Assembly: GCA_002104905.1 (NCBI GenBank)
Contig: MCFE01000299.1
Coordinates: 36,556-100,555 of the forward strand
From: Basidiobolus meristosporus CBS 931.73
Lineage: Eukaryota; Basidiobolomycota; Basidiobolomycetes; Basidiobolales; Basidiobolaceae
DNA length: 64,000 nucleotides
Direction of reading: 5' to 3'
Shown: positions 46,688 through 58,071 of the stretch, one piece after another
How the letters are laid out: every line of letters starts with the position of its first letter
Position numbering within the stretch: position 1 is the stretch's first letter
Made by a program: the position numbers and the translations under genes
Notes under the pieces: generated by a model
The model's database searches: none
The model's input: only the letters and a program-made list of their open reading frames with translations
What the model was told of the DNA's origin: nothing

Positions 46688-47056
46688 TGTTACAAGTCTT
46701 GGTATAAGGGTTGTGGAGGAATAGGGAGTTTAGCTAGCATTATATTCACTAGAACTTGAACTGCTTTTTATTGAGGTTCCAGCAGCTCCTTATATACATC
46801 TTGCTTGATCAGTTGCTGATTAATTATATTTCCTAATGTAGGCTGTGGCTGATGACGTATTTGATTGCATCATTATCAACCATTAAGATCCTACTTAATA
46901 TATATATTGCTGTCTGATAAGGATCTGCTGATTCATTTGGTGAGTAATGCTACCAATTTAATAGGTAATAATGATATACTGATAAGCTAAACATATAACA
47001 AGTTGAATTGACAAAAAACTAACCTAACTTAAACAGTCAAGTGGTAGATCATAACA
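46688..47056 (-). repeat. Gypsy LTR (inverted relative to the adjacent pol)
   Basis: 369 bases, TGTTACAAGTC to GATCATAACA on the plus strand, which is the minus orientation by comparison with gypsy 3. Its inner edge abuts RT sequence without primer-binding site or polypurine tract. Confidence 0.85.
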
Positions 47057-47059
47057 CAT

Positions 47060-48895
47060 TTTTCAAGGAACATGCTAAATATCTGGGACACAAAGCAACT
47101 AGCACAGGAGTGACTTTAGACCCTAAGAAGGTTGAAGTTATCAAGAATCTGCAGCAACCCCATAGCATATCAGAATTCAGATCATTCCCTGGAATGCTTT
47201 CCTATTATTGGAGATTTGGCAAGTCCTTTGCAAGTATTGCAGCCCCTTTAGCTGATATCCTGAAGAAAGACAATACCTACAAGTGGGACATAGCTTGTGA
47301 GACTGCCTTTTGGTTGCTCAAGAATGAACTTGCTAAGCTGCCAAGCTTAGGAATACCTGACTTCAGAAAAGAGTTTACTCTGTGCACAGATGCTTCATAT
47401 CATGTAATTGGTAGAGTGTTGAGCCAAGAACACAAGGGAAAGGACTACCCAGTTGCCTTCAAATCTAAGTAGCTAAACTCAGCAGAACAAAACCATCCAG
47501 TGCATGAGGAGATGCTTGCTATAATTCACTGCTTGAGTACATGAAGGAGACAAATGAACTGTGAAGACTGATCAAGCCTTGCTCAAGTTTATATTTACTC
47601 AGAAGGAACTCTCAAGAAGAATGACAAGATGGAATGAATAAATTCAGCAAAACTTGATTTGGAGATTGTCTACTGCCCTTGGAAAAGCAACATGGTAGCT
47701 GATGCCTTATCAAGATTAGATCATTTGTGGTACAGAATGAAACACTCTACCAAATTGTTGATGGAAGCCCTATACCTATTGCCCTTATGTTGCCTGCCTA
47801 GATTTAATACATAAGCTACACAATGGATACAGACAATGTGAAATTAAAGGAACTAATAGACTTATAAAAGCCAGAGCATGGAGGCCCAAAATGAAACAAG
47901 ACATTCAGGAACTAGTAAAAACATGCCCCAATTGCCAAATCAACCAAGGCCAACTACAGAGAATTGCTAAACTCTTTCCCTTGGAGCTGACAAGACCATT
48001 TGAAAGATGGGAATTGACTTTGTTGGAAGATTGCCAGTTACCAGGAAATGCAACCATTGAATCCTAGTAGTAATTGACCATGCCACTAAATGGCCAGTGG
48101 CTAAGGCAGTGCCTGTAGCCAGTGAGGAAGAAGGTGCAAGTATCATTTACCATGGGATCATTATGAAGTTTGAATGCTCTGTAGAGATTCTTTCTGATAG
48201 AGAAGCAAACTTTACAGCAAAGACATTAGAAGCTTAGGTGGAAATGTAGCACATCATATACTTGAGAACCTCAGCATATCACACTAGAACTATTAGAGTC
48301 ACTGAGCAATTTAATGGATCATTTTGAAAATTGCTGTTTAAGTATGCAAATGGAGCTATCAGTAAATGGGATGAGCATATAAACCAAACACTCTTTGCAT
48401 GCAGAGTTAGAGTACACAGCACCATCCAACAATTGCTATTTTACTTAGTTTATTGATGGGAACCAAGGATTCCAGGAGATCTTGCACAACCAAAGCCTAT
48501 AGACACCTCAGATTATGAGCTCAGTCAGCTAAGTAGACACCAGCAGCTGGAACAAAGACATCAGGAGGCACAGGCCAAAGTATCGTAAGGTGCAGAAAAG
48601 TTGAAGCAGAGATTTGATACAACTATATCACCAGAATCATTGACAGTAGGGAACTTTGTATGGCTGAGAAACAATATCCAGAATAAGTTTGAGAAACAAT
48701 GACCAGGACCTCTTAAGATCATCAGAGAATGCCCATTTGCAACTTACCAACTAGTGGACAAACAAAGGAACATCTGGGAAGATTTAGCTCATAGAAACAG
48801 GCTCAATCTTGCAAGACTTGCCAATAATACTGGACCATCAAGATATTGGTACCATAAGAAAAGAGATTCAGGAAAGCCCCCTCAACTTTGGTAGG
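47060..48895 (+). pseudogene. Gypsy 2 pol (RT thumb, RNase H, integrase), broken
   Basis: It starts FFKEHAKYLGHKATSTGVTL and continues through SISEFRSFPGMLSYYWRF, LCTDASYHVIGRVLSQ (RNase H), [10 protein letters not shown] (integrase zinc region), an integrase core with frameshifts, and ends with ..TGPSRYWYHKKRDSGK before the polypurine tract. One open frame of 143 codons survives (47041-47472); the rest has many stops. Confidence 0.8.
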
Positions 48896-48901
48896 GGAGA
48901 A

Positions 48902-49269
48902 TATTTTGATCTACCGCTTGAATGTTAAGTTAGATCAGTTTTTAGTCAAATCAATTAGTTATATACTTAGCTTTTCAGCATATCACTGCTATCTATCCAA
49001 TTAGTAGCATTAGTCAGCAGATGAATCAGCTGATCCTTATAAGACAAAATGGATATATTAAGTAGGACCTTATTGGGTAATGATGATGCAATGAAATGAG
49101 TCATCAGCCACTACCTGCATTAGGAAATATAATTAGTCAGCAATTGAACTGGTAAAAGTGTATATAAGTAGCTGCTGGAACCTCAATAAAAAGTAGTTCA
49201 AGTTTTAGTGAATACAGTATTAACTAAACGCCTTATTCCCCTACAACTCTTATACCCAGACTTGTAACA
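48902..49269 (+). repeat. 3' LTR of gypsy 2
   Basis: 368 bases. It begins TATTTTGATC (mutated from TGTTATGATC) and ends CTTGTAACA. It is preceded by GTAGGGGAGAA. Confidence 0.85.
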
Positions 49270-52200
49270 TGGGAACCAGTGGATGAATTGCAGCATAATG
49301 CTGTAAGGCTCCTGCCAAAGTCATGTGAGCAGAGTTTTACAGTAGATATACTTATTGAGCGTAGGATTGGGCTTGATGTTAGTGTGGGGTATAGGGACTT
49401 GTATAGGTAAATACAACAAGCAATCGAAGTACTATTGAAGTTTCAATAGAAATAAAACAATTTGTATGCACAAAAAGTAAGGGAAACAGTTGAGTTTCAA
49501 AGTGCAGAGTACCAAAATGAGGCAATGGCCAATCATTGCACACAAATGTAGGAGCTTATAGAGTGTCTGGAATTAGAAAGTGAGAAAGTTGCAAAGAATC
49601 AATCAAATGCCATTTATGAATTGTTGCGATAAAGTGTTTTGTCCAAATATTTTGGGAAGTATAGGGTGCAATTATTTTTTTACAGTCTTTGCATGGTGTC
49701 CTAATGGGATCAATACCTCTGGGTCATCAGACTTGGAATTTGTGACAGCCTTTGGATGGGATCATCACAATAAACTCTCATAGGTTCAATTGTTTCTGCT
49801 ATTCTCAAGATATTTTCCTAGCATACCAATGCTGGCCCAAAATCCATTTGCTTGTTTGAGTTTAGGATAATGCTTGTGGAGCAAGTCAAGCACATCCTGT
49901 TTGACCTTGAGTTCTTGATGGTCTCATAGTATGCCAGCCTTGAGGTGTTGGCATTCTAAATTTCCAACAGCCTCTTGAATACTGAGCCACTCCTCATGAT
50001 AGTACTCAACAGCTCGACAGGTCTGAAATGTGTTCCAAATGTCAGGCTTTGGTATTAGCACTACATTTTCTCCCTCCCATGCTGTGAAAGGTTTTCTGTG
50101 GGCTTTATCTTTGGGAACTGTTGTTGTGCTTTAAAGACTTTACAGTGTTCCTCTGCTGTTACATTGGGAAATAGCTCTATTCTTGGCTCTGACATTGAGC
50201 TACTTGAGTGCCTTCTTTGCGGCAAAGATATGGCTTTCACTACCTGGAATATTGGTTGCATTATACATATTAACTGCTCATCCTGTGTCTGGACTGTTTC
50301 CTGATTTCTCTGAGCCATTGCATTTATCCTATCAGCTACTGCACCTAATTGTCACATTAATGCTATGGCATGAGCTAACAGTATACTTGCTAATACAGGT
50401 TGTGGTGACTTTGAGACAGTCACTTGCTGGTCTCCAACTGAAGGTACTGCTTTTGCAACATTCTCATCTGTCTGAGCATTATGGTCAGCTTGCAGCTCTG
50501 TTGGGATGCTCAATTCCTTATTTGACTGAGAGCCTGCAAAGCCTGCATAATTAACTTTAGTGGGCACACTGCTAGCATGGACTTTTCTGGTTGCAGACCT
50601 GCTTGTTGCACAGAATGTCAAAGCTTGCTGTTGTCCAACTGTTTGTCTGCTGCCATTGGCAGTAGGCCTTAGTTAGGAATCAGATGACTTTGCTTTATTT
50701 TTTGATGGCTTATGTACAGCAGTGCATCAAACCAAAGGGGAAATAGTGTTACATATGTGTGTGTATGTGGTGCCACAAGTTTATTTTTAATGCTTTCTAT
50801 TGCAGGTCATCTTTGATTGTTACATTCATGTAATTGCAGTATCTGAAACACAAGATTGTCTCAAATTCACATTAGTATTGACAAGAAAATGATATATTAA
50901 AGTACATTGTTGAGTATCAAACTGTCTGCCCTATGTGAAGACTACTTTGATTCAATGCCATAAGAGAAGATAAAAAGACCATACTGCTGTTGTAACAAGC
51001 CTCTCAGCTCTGAAGCACACAGACAGCATTGGATGTATTATAAGGATCATAGCCAATGTCTTGCCACACAAGTCATATATGTCCATTCATCATTTACCAA
51101 TGTACCAACAATATCTTGCCAGCCAGCTGATACATCTCAAGTGGCACCTGGCTGTACCTGTCATCTGAGGCAAACTAGTCAGGTGAGCTTGTGATGGCTT
51201 ACCCCAGTCTCCTGAGTATAGCACAGAGAGTGACAACTCTGCAGGAGCAAGCTCACTGTTAAATTATGAGCCTATTTCCCCTAGCAATAGTACCATGCAG
51301 GAGCCTGTCAAAATCCCAATATGCAATGAGACACCACCTGTCAGAAAAATGCCATGAATACTTTATAAAGTCAAGTGAGCCTTGTAATACATCTACTGCT
51401 GAATGATGTGATGTTGTGGCTAGAGAAGTGGCTTATTTTCACGAATGCAGTAAAGGGGCCTTAAGAATCTTCTACTACTTCTTGCCAAAATCATTCCAGG
51501 ATGCAACTTGCCATATACATGGTACAAATGGGCAACCATCATGCGGCTGGTATCATATGACCCAGAGACCATCCTGATACCAGCCTGTGCTAGCAGTTGC
51601 ATAGTACTCACATCAGAAATGCCACCATTACAAGGTGCCCAACTTTTACAGAATTGATCATCATTGGGCAAAATATTGTTCACACCTTTGATATATTCCA
51701 ACAATACAGTACTTGATAGCTTACACAGTCTGACAAATACTGCAAAGCTATCAAGTACTGTACTCAGTATCAATCATGCACAAGCATATCCAAAATACTT
51801 GATAGCAAACATTACACACCGCTAAGAAGCAAGAGCTACTTTGAATGTATGTATGACCATGCCTGTGCCTTATCGCTTGATGGATTCTTATTAAACAGGC
51901 ACTTGGCCAGCAAATCCTTCTGGCTGCTATTTCTCATTAACCTGAATTTGCTGCCTATCTTAGAGTATCCAAGTAAAAATCATATGGTAGTCTCCCTGGT
52001 ATCTGAGCCCAAATTACAATCCAACCTGGATACCTATCTGGATCTATTACTAGATGAGTTTTGTATGCTTTCCAGCAAGATAACAGTAAGTGGCAGTCAT
52101 TTCACAGAACATATAATATATCTACATTGCAGATGCCCCAGCCATCAGCACAATAGCTGGCTTTCCCATGCATAAAGGATGGTATTGCTACTGAATGTGT

Positions 52201-52393
52201 GAGATCCAGAGGATTTACTCCATAACTGTCACATATATTGCTATCCGGCAGAAAGAAAGCACAGAAGTCAGTATGAAATTGCAGCAAAGTTGGCAAGCTA
52301 TAATACATTGGCCAGAATATGGAATAAATGGAAACTGGGAATACTTGAGATAGAGGGCATTTGATGGAGCAAGAACTCTTTATTGGGAGCAAT
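49270..52393 (+). mobile_element. CACTA-like element C2 (two fragments)
   Basis: 49270-49790 aligns (plus) with the 3' part of the C1 transposase region and includes the uninterrupted target site of unit A3. A minus-strand polar ORF region follows (50061-50621: AQRNQETVQTQDEQL.., QPVLASILLAHAIAL..). From about 51420 to 52393 the 5' part of a TNP2 gene runs on the plus strand: YDHACALSLDGFLL, VSLVSEPKLQSNLDTYLDLL, FCMLSSKI. The order (3' part before 5' part) means that two elements or a rearranged one are present. The copia LTR at 52394 cuts the second. Confidence 0.6.
50061..50621 (-). pseudogene. Polar ORF inside C2, unknown
   Basis: Two adjoining minus-strand frames (50621-50352 and 50318-50061) are rich in Ser, Gln, Thr and Ala, with SATRKVHASSVPTKV and NVTAEEHCKVFKAQQQF. 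They may be one decayed gene convergent with the transposase. CACTA elements often carry a second, DNA-binding gene, but I see no domain that proves it. Confidence 0.35.
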
Positions 52394-52761
52394 AGTTGAA
52401 ATACTGAAATATTTGGTTTCATTCAGCTGCTGACAATTTTCTTAACAACTCTAGACTAGTCTTGGCCACTGTAGGACCAGCTTACAGCCCTAACATTGCC
52501 AGTTTCTTCAGATCTATGATTCTATGATTACTCCCCTATAGTCAAGATCAAGTTAACACTCTTTACCAAATATTTGTACTTACGCTGAAACTGTTTTACA
52601 ATGCTCCTGAATGTTGAGAAACCCTTCTTATTTAGTGTTACAGCAGTATTACCTCTACAAAGATATAAATACTGAACTTCTTTATGAATGAAAACAGTTC
52701 AACTATTATCACTATTTCTTGATAAGCTTCTTATATCCAATTTGCTTCATAAAATGCAACA
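52394..52761 (+). repeat. 5' LTR of copia 2
   Basis: 368 bases. It begins AGTTGAAATA (aligned to TGTTCAAATA, so the first base is mutated) and ends ATGCAACA. Confidence 0.85.
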
Positions 52762-52774
52762 GGTTATGAGCCCA
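52762..52774 (+). other. Primer-binding site of copia 2 (tRNA-iMet internal)
   Basis: GGTTATGAGCCCA immediately follows the LTR and is identical to the site in copia 1. It is complementary to the anticodon arm of initiator tRNA-Met. Confidence 0.75.
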
Positions 52775-52797
52775 AATTGCCTTTATTTATTCTAAAT

Positions 52798-54315
52798 ATG
52801 ACCTCTACCAGCAAACAGAACAATACAAACATCTTCCCTGTAGAGGAGAGGTTTAAAGGGAAGAACTTCAGACTTTGGAGAGTTAAGATGCAGATCCATC
52901 TTGAGAAATGAAAGCTCTGGAATATAGTAACAGGAAAGAAAGTTGACCCCAAAGGAATAGCAGACAAGGTGGAGAAGTCTCAAGAATAGGAGGGGAAGGC
53001 CTTTAATGCCAAATGTATCAATGTACAAAATTCCTTCATTAGACAAATCAATGCCTCAAGTACTGCCAAAGCAGCATGGAATTCCTTAGATAAGATCTTT
53101 AGAGCAAAGTCACTATCAAGCAAGCTTTACTTGAAACAAAAGTTCTTTATCATGATGAAGAAGCCAGATGATGGCATGCTACAACTCATTACCAGATTGG
53201 AGATGGTTGCAGAACAGCTTTCCAGTTTTAATGCTGGTGTGGATAGTGAATAAAACATACTCTGTCAGCTTTGCAGCCTACCAGACTAGTATGAGCCACT
53301 CATGCTTTCTTTTAGAAGGAGAGAAGAAAACTTGGCTTTTGACTACGTCCAAGGAAGCATTCTGAAAGAAGAGCTCAGATGTGATGATCAAGCAGAGAAA
53401 CTTGAAGACAATGCTCTATTCAGTTCAAAGGACACACAGAAAAGAAGGGAAAGCAACAAAACCAAAGAAAACCTAATTGCTCTAACTACTGCAAGAAGCC
53501 GGGAGACTGCACAAGAAAATGCAAGAAGAAACAAGCAGACAAAAAGCAGAAACTGGAGCAAGCAAACCATATAACTACTGATGAAGTGTTATTTGTAACT
53601 GTACAAGAGAGTGAAAGTAACTGAAGTAATAAATGATATATTAACTCTGGAGTATCACAGCATACTTGTAGTATCAGGGAGTGGTTCAGCAGCTTGAACA
53701 CTATTCCTGTATGAAAGGTTTATCCAGGAGACAACTCTGCACAGGAAGCTACAGCTGATGGGTCTACACAGCTAAATATGAGTGATATCTCAGAGGCTAC
53801 AACTTCAAAGCTGACTGATGTATTATATGTACCTGGAATAGCTACAAACCTACTTTCAGTCAGCAAAGCAGCTGCTCAGGGACTAAAATTTCTTTCATTA
53901 AGCGCAGCTGCTCAATATTAAGTGAAAATTGACAACAGTCAGCTTTGGAAATCAGAGATCACAATATATACAAGCACAATGCAGGATCATTGTAGCCAAG
54001 TATGTCAACATTACTGAATTGACAAAACTAACTGGGTGATGGGGCACTATAGGTTAGGACACATTGGGGAATAGAAAATGAGCCAACTGGTGAAAAAGCA
54101 GTTTGTTTTAGGCTTAATTACTCATAACCATTCAAATTGAGTGTCTGTCAGGCATGTTCATACTGCCAACAAGCTAGGCAGCATTTCAGGAGCTTAGGAG
54201 GTATCAAGACCACCGAAATATTGGCTATTGTGCACTCAGACATATGTGGGCCCATGAGAACACTGTCCTTTGGACCCAAGAGATACTTTATGGCATTTAT
54301 TGATGACTAGACAAG
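52798..54315 (+). pseudogene. Copia 2 Gag, protease and start of integrase
   Basis: The ATG at 52798 opens MTSTSKQNNTNIFPVEERF, with LWRVKMQIHLE then a stop; Gag continues with VDPKGIADK, FIRQINASSTAKAAWNSL and KLYLKQKFF. A degenerate zinc knuckle YCKKPGDCTRKCKKK follows near 53490-53540. The protease region holds LTDVLYVPGIATNLLSVSKA (about 53800-53880), the segment before the integrase that is highly conserved in copia. The integrase core begins with VHSDICGPMRTLSFG and ends at FIDD, where the palindromic element is inserted. Several stops and shifts. Confidence 0.8.
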
Positions 54316-55049
54316 AGACTTGTTCCATTGGATAGTGCCACATTGAGCCATGAGTGCCAAATGATGCCATAGTGTGCCAGAGAGGCCAAGTGAGCCTCTA
54401 CCTGGCCACAGAGTGTGAAACATAGCTCCACGTCTTCATGCAAAGCAGCCCCTGTGTTTCACCCATTGTGCTGGAGAAAATCCATTTTTTGACCTTTTTT
54501 TTTAGATCAATGTTGTGCAGGATGTGTTAGAGCAAAAGCAAATTGAAGATATGCATCTGGTACTCAATACCCATGGCACTCTGAATCTAGCTCCTGTAGC
54601 TTGTATCATGTCACAAAAATGAATGGCACTATCTTGGTCCACTGGTACTATCTGGCACTATAAGTGCTTTGTATAGATCTTACTTTAGGGCTAATATTTA
54701 AATATAGTGCCAGATAGTACCAGTGGACCAAGATAGTGCCATTCATTTTTGTGACATGATACAAGCTACAGGAGCTAGATTCAGAGTGCCATGGGTATTG
54801 AGTACCAGATGCATATCTTCTGTTCTCCTGTACTCTTTCACATCCTGAGCTACATTGGTCCACAAAAAAAGGTCAAAAAATGGATTTTCTCCTGCGCAAT
54901 GGGTGAAACACAGGGGCTGCTTTACATGAAGATGCAGAGCTAGGTTTCACACTCTGTGGCCAAGTATAGGCTCACTTGACCTCTCTGGCACACTATGGCA
55001 TCATTTGGCACTCATGGCTCAATGTGGCACTATCCAACGGAACAAGTCT
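54316..55049. mobile_element. 734-bp near-palindromic (foldback) transposon
   Basis: The left arm from AGACTTGTTCCATTGGATAG and the right arm ending CTATCCAACGGAACAAGTCT are inverted copies that pair over nearly the whole length; the centre is near 54680. The flanks AAG (54313-54315 and 55050-55052) are a 3-bp target duplication. Dropping the element and one AAG leaves the copia integrase running on in frame (IDD.TRYTWV). The first 15 bases equal the terminus of unit A and the right end of A3, so it is probably a non-autonomous relative moved by the same transposase. Confidence 0.9.
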
Positions 55050-55052
55050 AAG

Positions 55053-55850
55053 ATATACATGGGTATAAATCCTCAAAATAAAGGATCAGGCACTAGAGAT
55101 GTTTAAACACTTCAAGAATAAGGTAGAAACATAAACGGGATGTTAATTGAAATTACTTTGAAGTAGCAATGGGGCAGAATACTGCTCCAGGTAGTTTGCA
55201 AAATACTGCACATGCACTGGTGTACTTCAACAGACCACTGTTCCACATACACCACAGCTAGATGGAGCAGCAAAAAAAGCAAATAGCACAAAAGTAGAGA
55301 TGGGAATATCTATGCTACATGATAAGGGAATGGACCACAGGTTTTTTGCTGAATTTGTTGCCACTACAGTAAACATCAAGAATAGATGCCCAAAAACAGC
55401 ACTACATAATTCTACATTCTTTGAGGCATATACAGGCCAAAAACTAGACCTCCAGAACCTCAGGATCTTTGGCAGTGGTGTCTTTTATCAGATCTCTGAT
55501 AAAAAACACTCAAAGCCAGAGCCAAGGAGTACAAACGGGATCTTTCTTGGGCATTGTGATGATACTAATGGGTATAGAGTGTATGATGGCCAAAATCAGA
55601 AGCTGATCAAGGGCTAGGATATTGTATTTGAGTGGCATTCAGATAAGAAAGCCACTGAAATCCTTGGCCAGTGGCCTGATGATGCAATCAACACTCCTCA
55701 AGAATATATGTACCTGATCCAGCCAGATACAGAAGATACTTCTACCAGTTCCAGATTAGTGCAGATTATCCCAGTTAGGAGATCCACCAGAATAAGAAAT
55801 GTGCCAGGATCCTGGGGCCAGACATCCAATAATCATGCAGAAGCTTATCT
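55053..55850 (+). pseudogene. Copia 2 integrase, second part
   Basis: The frame continues with TWV, LKIKDQALEMFKHFKNKVET, then MGISMLHDKGMDHRFFAEFV, TVNIKNRCPKTALHNSTFFE, NLRIFGSGVFYQISDKKHSK and NGIFLGHCDDTNGYRVYD. These are the integrase C-terminal part and the GKKP-like linker of copia. It ends with PVRRSTRIRNVPGSWG, the conserved basic box before RT, at the solo LTR insertion. Confidence 0.8.
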
Positions 55851-56199
55851 TGTTGTAAAAATTTATATTTCTACCTATAGAGTCACCTAACTTAGTCACT
55901 TAGATCATTACCTTTAAATCCAAGAGAATACTGACCAAATTCCTTGTTCGGATTTACTTAGAATATTTTCACCAGAATACCAGGTACCCAGAACACTGAA
56001 ATTCTCAGAGTTGTCCAAACAGCCCCAACCTTTGCACACTTGTTCTTGCAACCTTCCTTAACCTACTCTATGTGTTTGTAATGCCAAGATCATGTAAAAG
56101 TATAAACACTACTCTTACATTCAATAAATCATTAAGTGAAAACCACATAAACTACTTGTTCTCCCAAATACTTCCAATGTCTCCAAGACTCCTAAAACA
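55851..56199 (+). mobile_element. Solo LTR, family alpha
   Basis: 349 bases, TGTTGTAAAAAT to CTAAAACA. A perfect 5-bp target duplication TATCT lies at 55846-55850 and 56200-56204. It is inserted in copia 2 between the integrase and RT regions. Confidence 0.92.
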
Positions 56200-56689
56200 T
56201 ATCTTGCCTTATGTGCAAAACCTCAGCGTCTGCAACAGGCAATGCAAAGTCTAGATGCCACTATGCGGCAGCAAGCCATGCAGGAGGAGTACCAATCACT
56301 GATCAAGGCAAAAATGTGGGAACTGGTAGATTTACCAGATGGGAGTAAATCAATAGGATGTAGATAGGTCTACAAGATCAAGATAACCTCAAATGGTAAC
56401 ATTAATTTGTACCAGGCTATTTTGGTGGCTAAGGCTATTCCAAGATCCAGGGACTAGACTATAAGGAAACATTTTCTCCAGTTGCCAAGTTTGACTCCAT
56501 TAGGACAGTTCTAGCCCTGGCAGCTGCACATAGTCTACATCTACACCAAATGAATTTCAAAATAGCCTTTCTAAATGAGGATTTGCAATAGATTTCATAT
56601 ATGGAGCAATCAGAAGGTTTTACCAATCCAAAAGGCCCACGTAAGGTGTGCAGACCTAGGAAATTGTACCCAGCTTTGCATTACTTAAC
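56200..56689 (+). pseudogene. Copia 2 reverse transcriptase, N-terminal part
   Basis: After the LTR, the frame gives QQAMQEEYQSLIKAKMWELV, DLPDGSKSIGCR, then VYKIK, and the [20 protein letters not shown] and SYMEQSEGFTNPKGPRKVCR segments, all copia RT fingers and palm. Frameshifts and stops separate them. Homology stops near 56690, before the YVDD box. Confidence 0.75.
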
Positions 56690-57988
56690 TGATTATCCAT
56701 GCATTGGGGCTGCTTAGCTTCTTAATGCCATAGGCATAGGTGTCTCCATGTGCACATTTGTCCTCAGTATTTTTCAACTCTTTCTGGCTGTCCTCCATGT
56801 GCCAACTCATCACATCCATGGCAGACCTGAAGGTAATATTCTTGATGAGATTGGGGTATGGTAGTACCTGCAACTTGACTTGTCTTTGTTTCTCCCCACA
56901 CATCTGCTCCATAGGAAGCTCCCAAACAGTGAAACAAGGCCCAATATTCTCCACACATTGTGCAAGATTGAGTAGAGAATGGATACAGTAGTGGCAGATA
57001 TCTACACATTCCACTTTATGTTTGCAGTATAGATGCTCAAATTCCAACACAAACCCCTCACACAACAGCTGTAGATGTGTCAAGCTTGTATTGGTGATCT
57101 GCTTCTGGATAAATATTCCTGCAGTGTACACATATGACTCCCAATGTTTCCAATGTATTCTTGGTAGGAATGGCTTCAGAAGGCCATTTGAATAAATACA
57201 TATCCAGTTTGTCCAGTCTTTGAATTTGTATTGTTGCATATGTGTATGAATATTAATTGGTGCCTATAAGAAGTACTTAGGGTAGCAGATACTTTATAAT
57301 ACCTTGCCAATTCCTTCAAATTTCTCTGGCATCTTGAAGGGCTCATTTAGCTTCAGATACCCCATGTGCAACTTGGTCATCAATATAGGGATATTGTTGA
57401 GAAGCAAAAAAATGTGTTGCTCCCAGTGGAAATCTTTTGCACCAACAGATACCCTCTATCTTAAGTATCTCCGGCTTCCAATTGATTCCATATTCCAGCC
57501 AATGGCTTATAGCTTGCCAGCTTTGCTGCAATTGCATGCTTACTTCTATGTGTTCTCTCTGTGGAAGGATGATGTTTTTAGTGCTGGTATTTGGGTAATA
57601 ATAATGTGTGTGAGTTATGGAGTAAATCCACTGGATCTCAAACAATTGACAGCAATACAGTCCATTGTGCCCAGAAAAACCAGCTATCTGCTAATGGCTG
57701 GGGTATCTCCAATGCAGATAATAACATGCGCTTTTACATGACGGCCAGTTACCATTATCTGCTGGAAAGCATACAAAATTCATTCAGCAATGGATACAGG
57801 TAGCTATCCAGGTTGGATGGTGATTTAGGCCCAGATACCAGTGAGACTACCATCAGATTATTGCTCTGATACCATAAGATGGGCAGCAGATTAAGATTGA
57901 TGAGAATCAGTGGCCAGCAGGATTTGCTGGTAGAGTACTTGTATAATGAGAATTCATCAAGTGCTAAAGCAAAGGCCTGGTCATACAT
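56685..57988 (-). pseudogene. Transposase_21/TNP2-like transposase, best copy
   Basis: Read from 57988 on the minus strand: MYDQAFALALDEFSLYKYST, ILINLNLLPI, VVSLVSGPKSPSNLDSYLY, LLNEFCMLSS; then in other frames ISRIAGFSGHNGLYCCQ, HDPMHL-like, and from 57239 a 184-codon open frame. That frame (FKDWTNWICIYS.., PFLPRIHWKHWESYVY, CHYCIHSLLNLAQCVENIGP, CFTVWELPMEQMCGEKQRQV) matches the DUF4218 region at the C-terminal side of CACTA transposases, where the order CVxxIGP..W..PMExxxG is typical. Broken by several shifts. Confidence 0.7.
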
Positions 57989-58071
57989 ACCTTCAATGTA
58001 GCCCTTGCTTCTCAGCTGTTTGTAATGTTTGCCATTGAATAAATTGGATATGCTTGCACTTGATTGGCACT
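56690..58071 (-). mobile_element. CACTA-like element C3 with TNP2-type transposase
   Basis: It is a minus-strand copy of the element seen as C1 and C2. The left edge cuts copia 2 and the right edge is cut by unit A4, whose terminus starts at 58072 after a possible ACT duplication. Neither CACTA terminus is present. Confidence 0.65.

Larger units (their letters stand above)
46688..49269 (+). mobile_element. Ty3/gypsy element 2, 5'-truncated, with LTRs in inverted orientation
   Basis: Pol runs on the plus strand from about 47060 to 48880, followed by the tract GTAGGGGAGAA and a plus-strand 3' LTR at 48902-49269. The left LTR (46688-47056) is in the opposite orientation, ends exactly at ATCATAACA, and is joined to the middle of the RT gene. 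Gag, protease and half of RT are absent. The family is the same as gypsy 1 and 3. Confidence 0.8.
52394..56689 (+). mobile_element. Ty1/copia element 2, 3'-truncated, with two nested insertions
   Basis: The 5' LTR (52394-52761), primer-binding site, gag, protease-integrase and the start of RT run on the plus strand. The 3' half of RT, RNase H and the 3' LTR are lost where CACTA fragment C3 begins near 56690. A 734-bp inverted-repeat element (54316-55049) and a solo LTR (55851-56199) are inserted in integrase and in the integrase-RT linker. The element is the same family as copia 1 and is inserted in CACTA C2. Confidence 0.85.
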
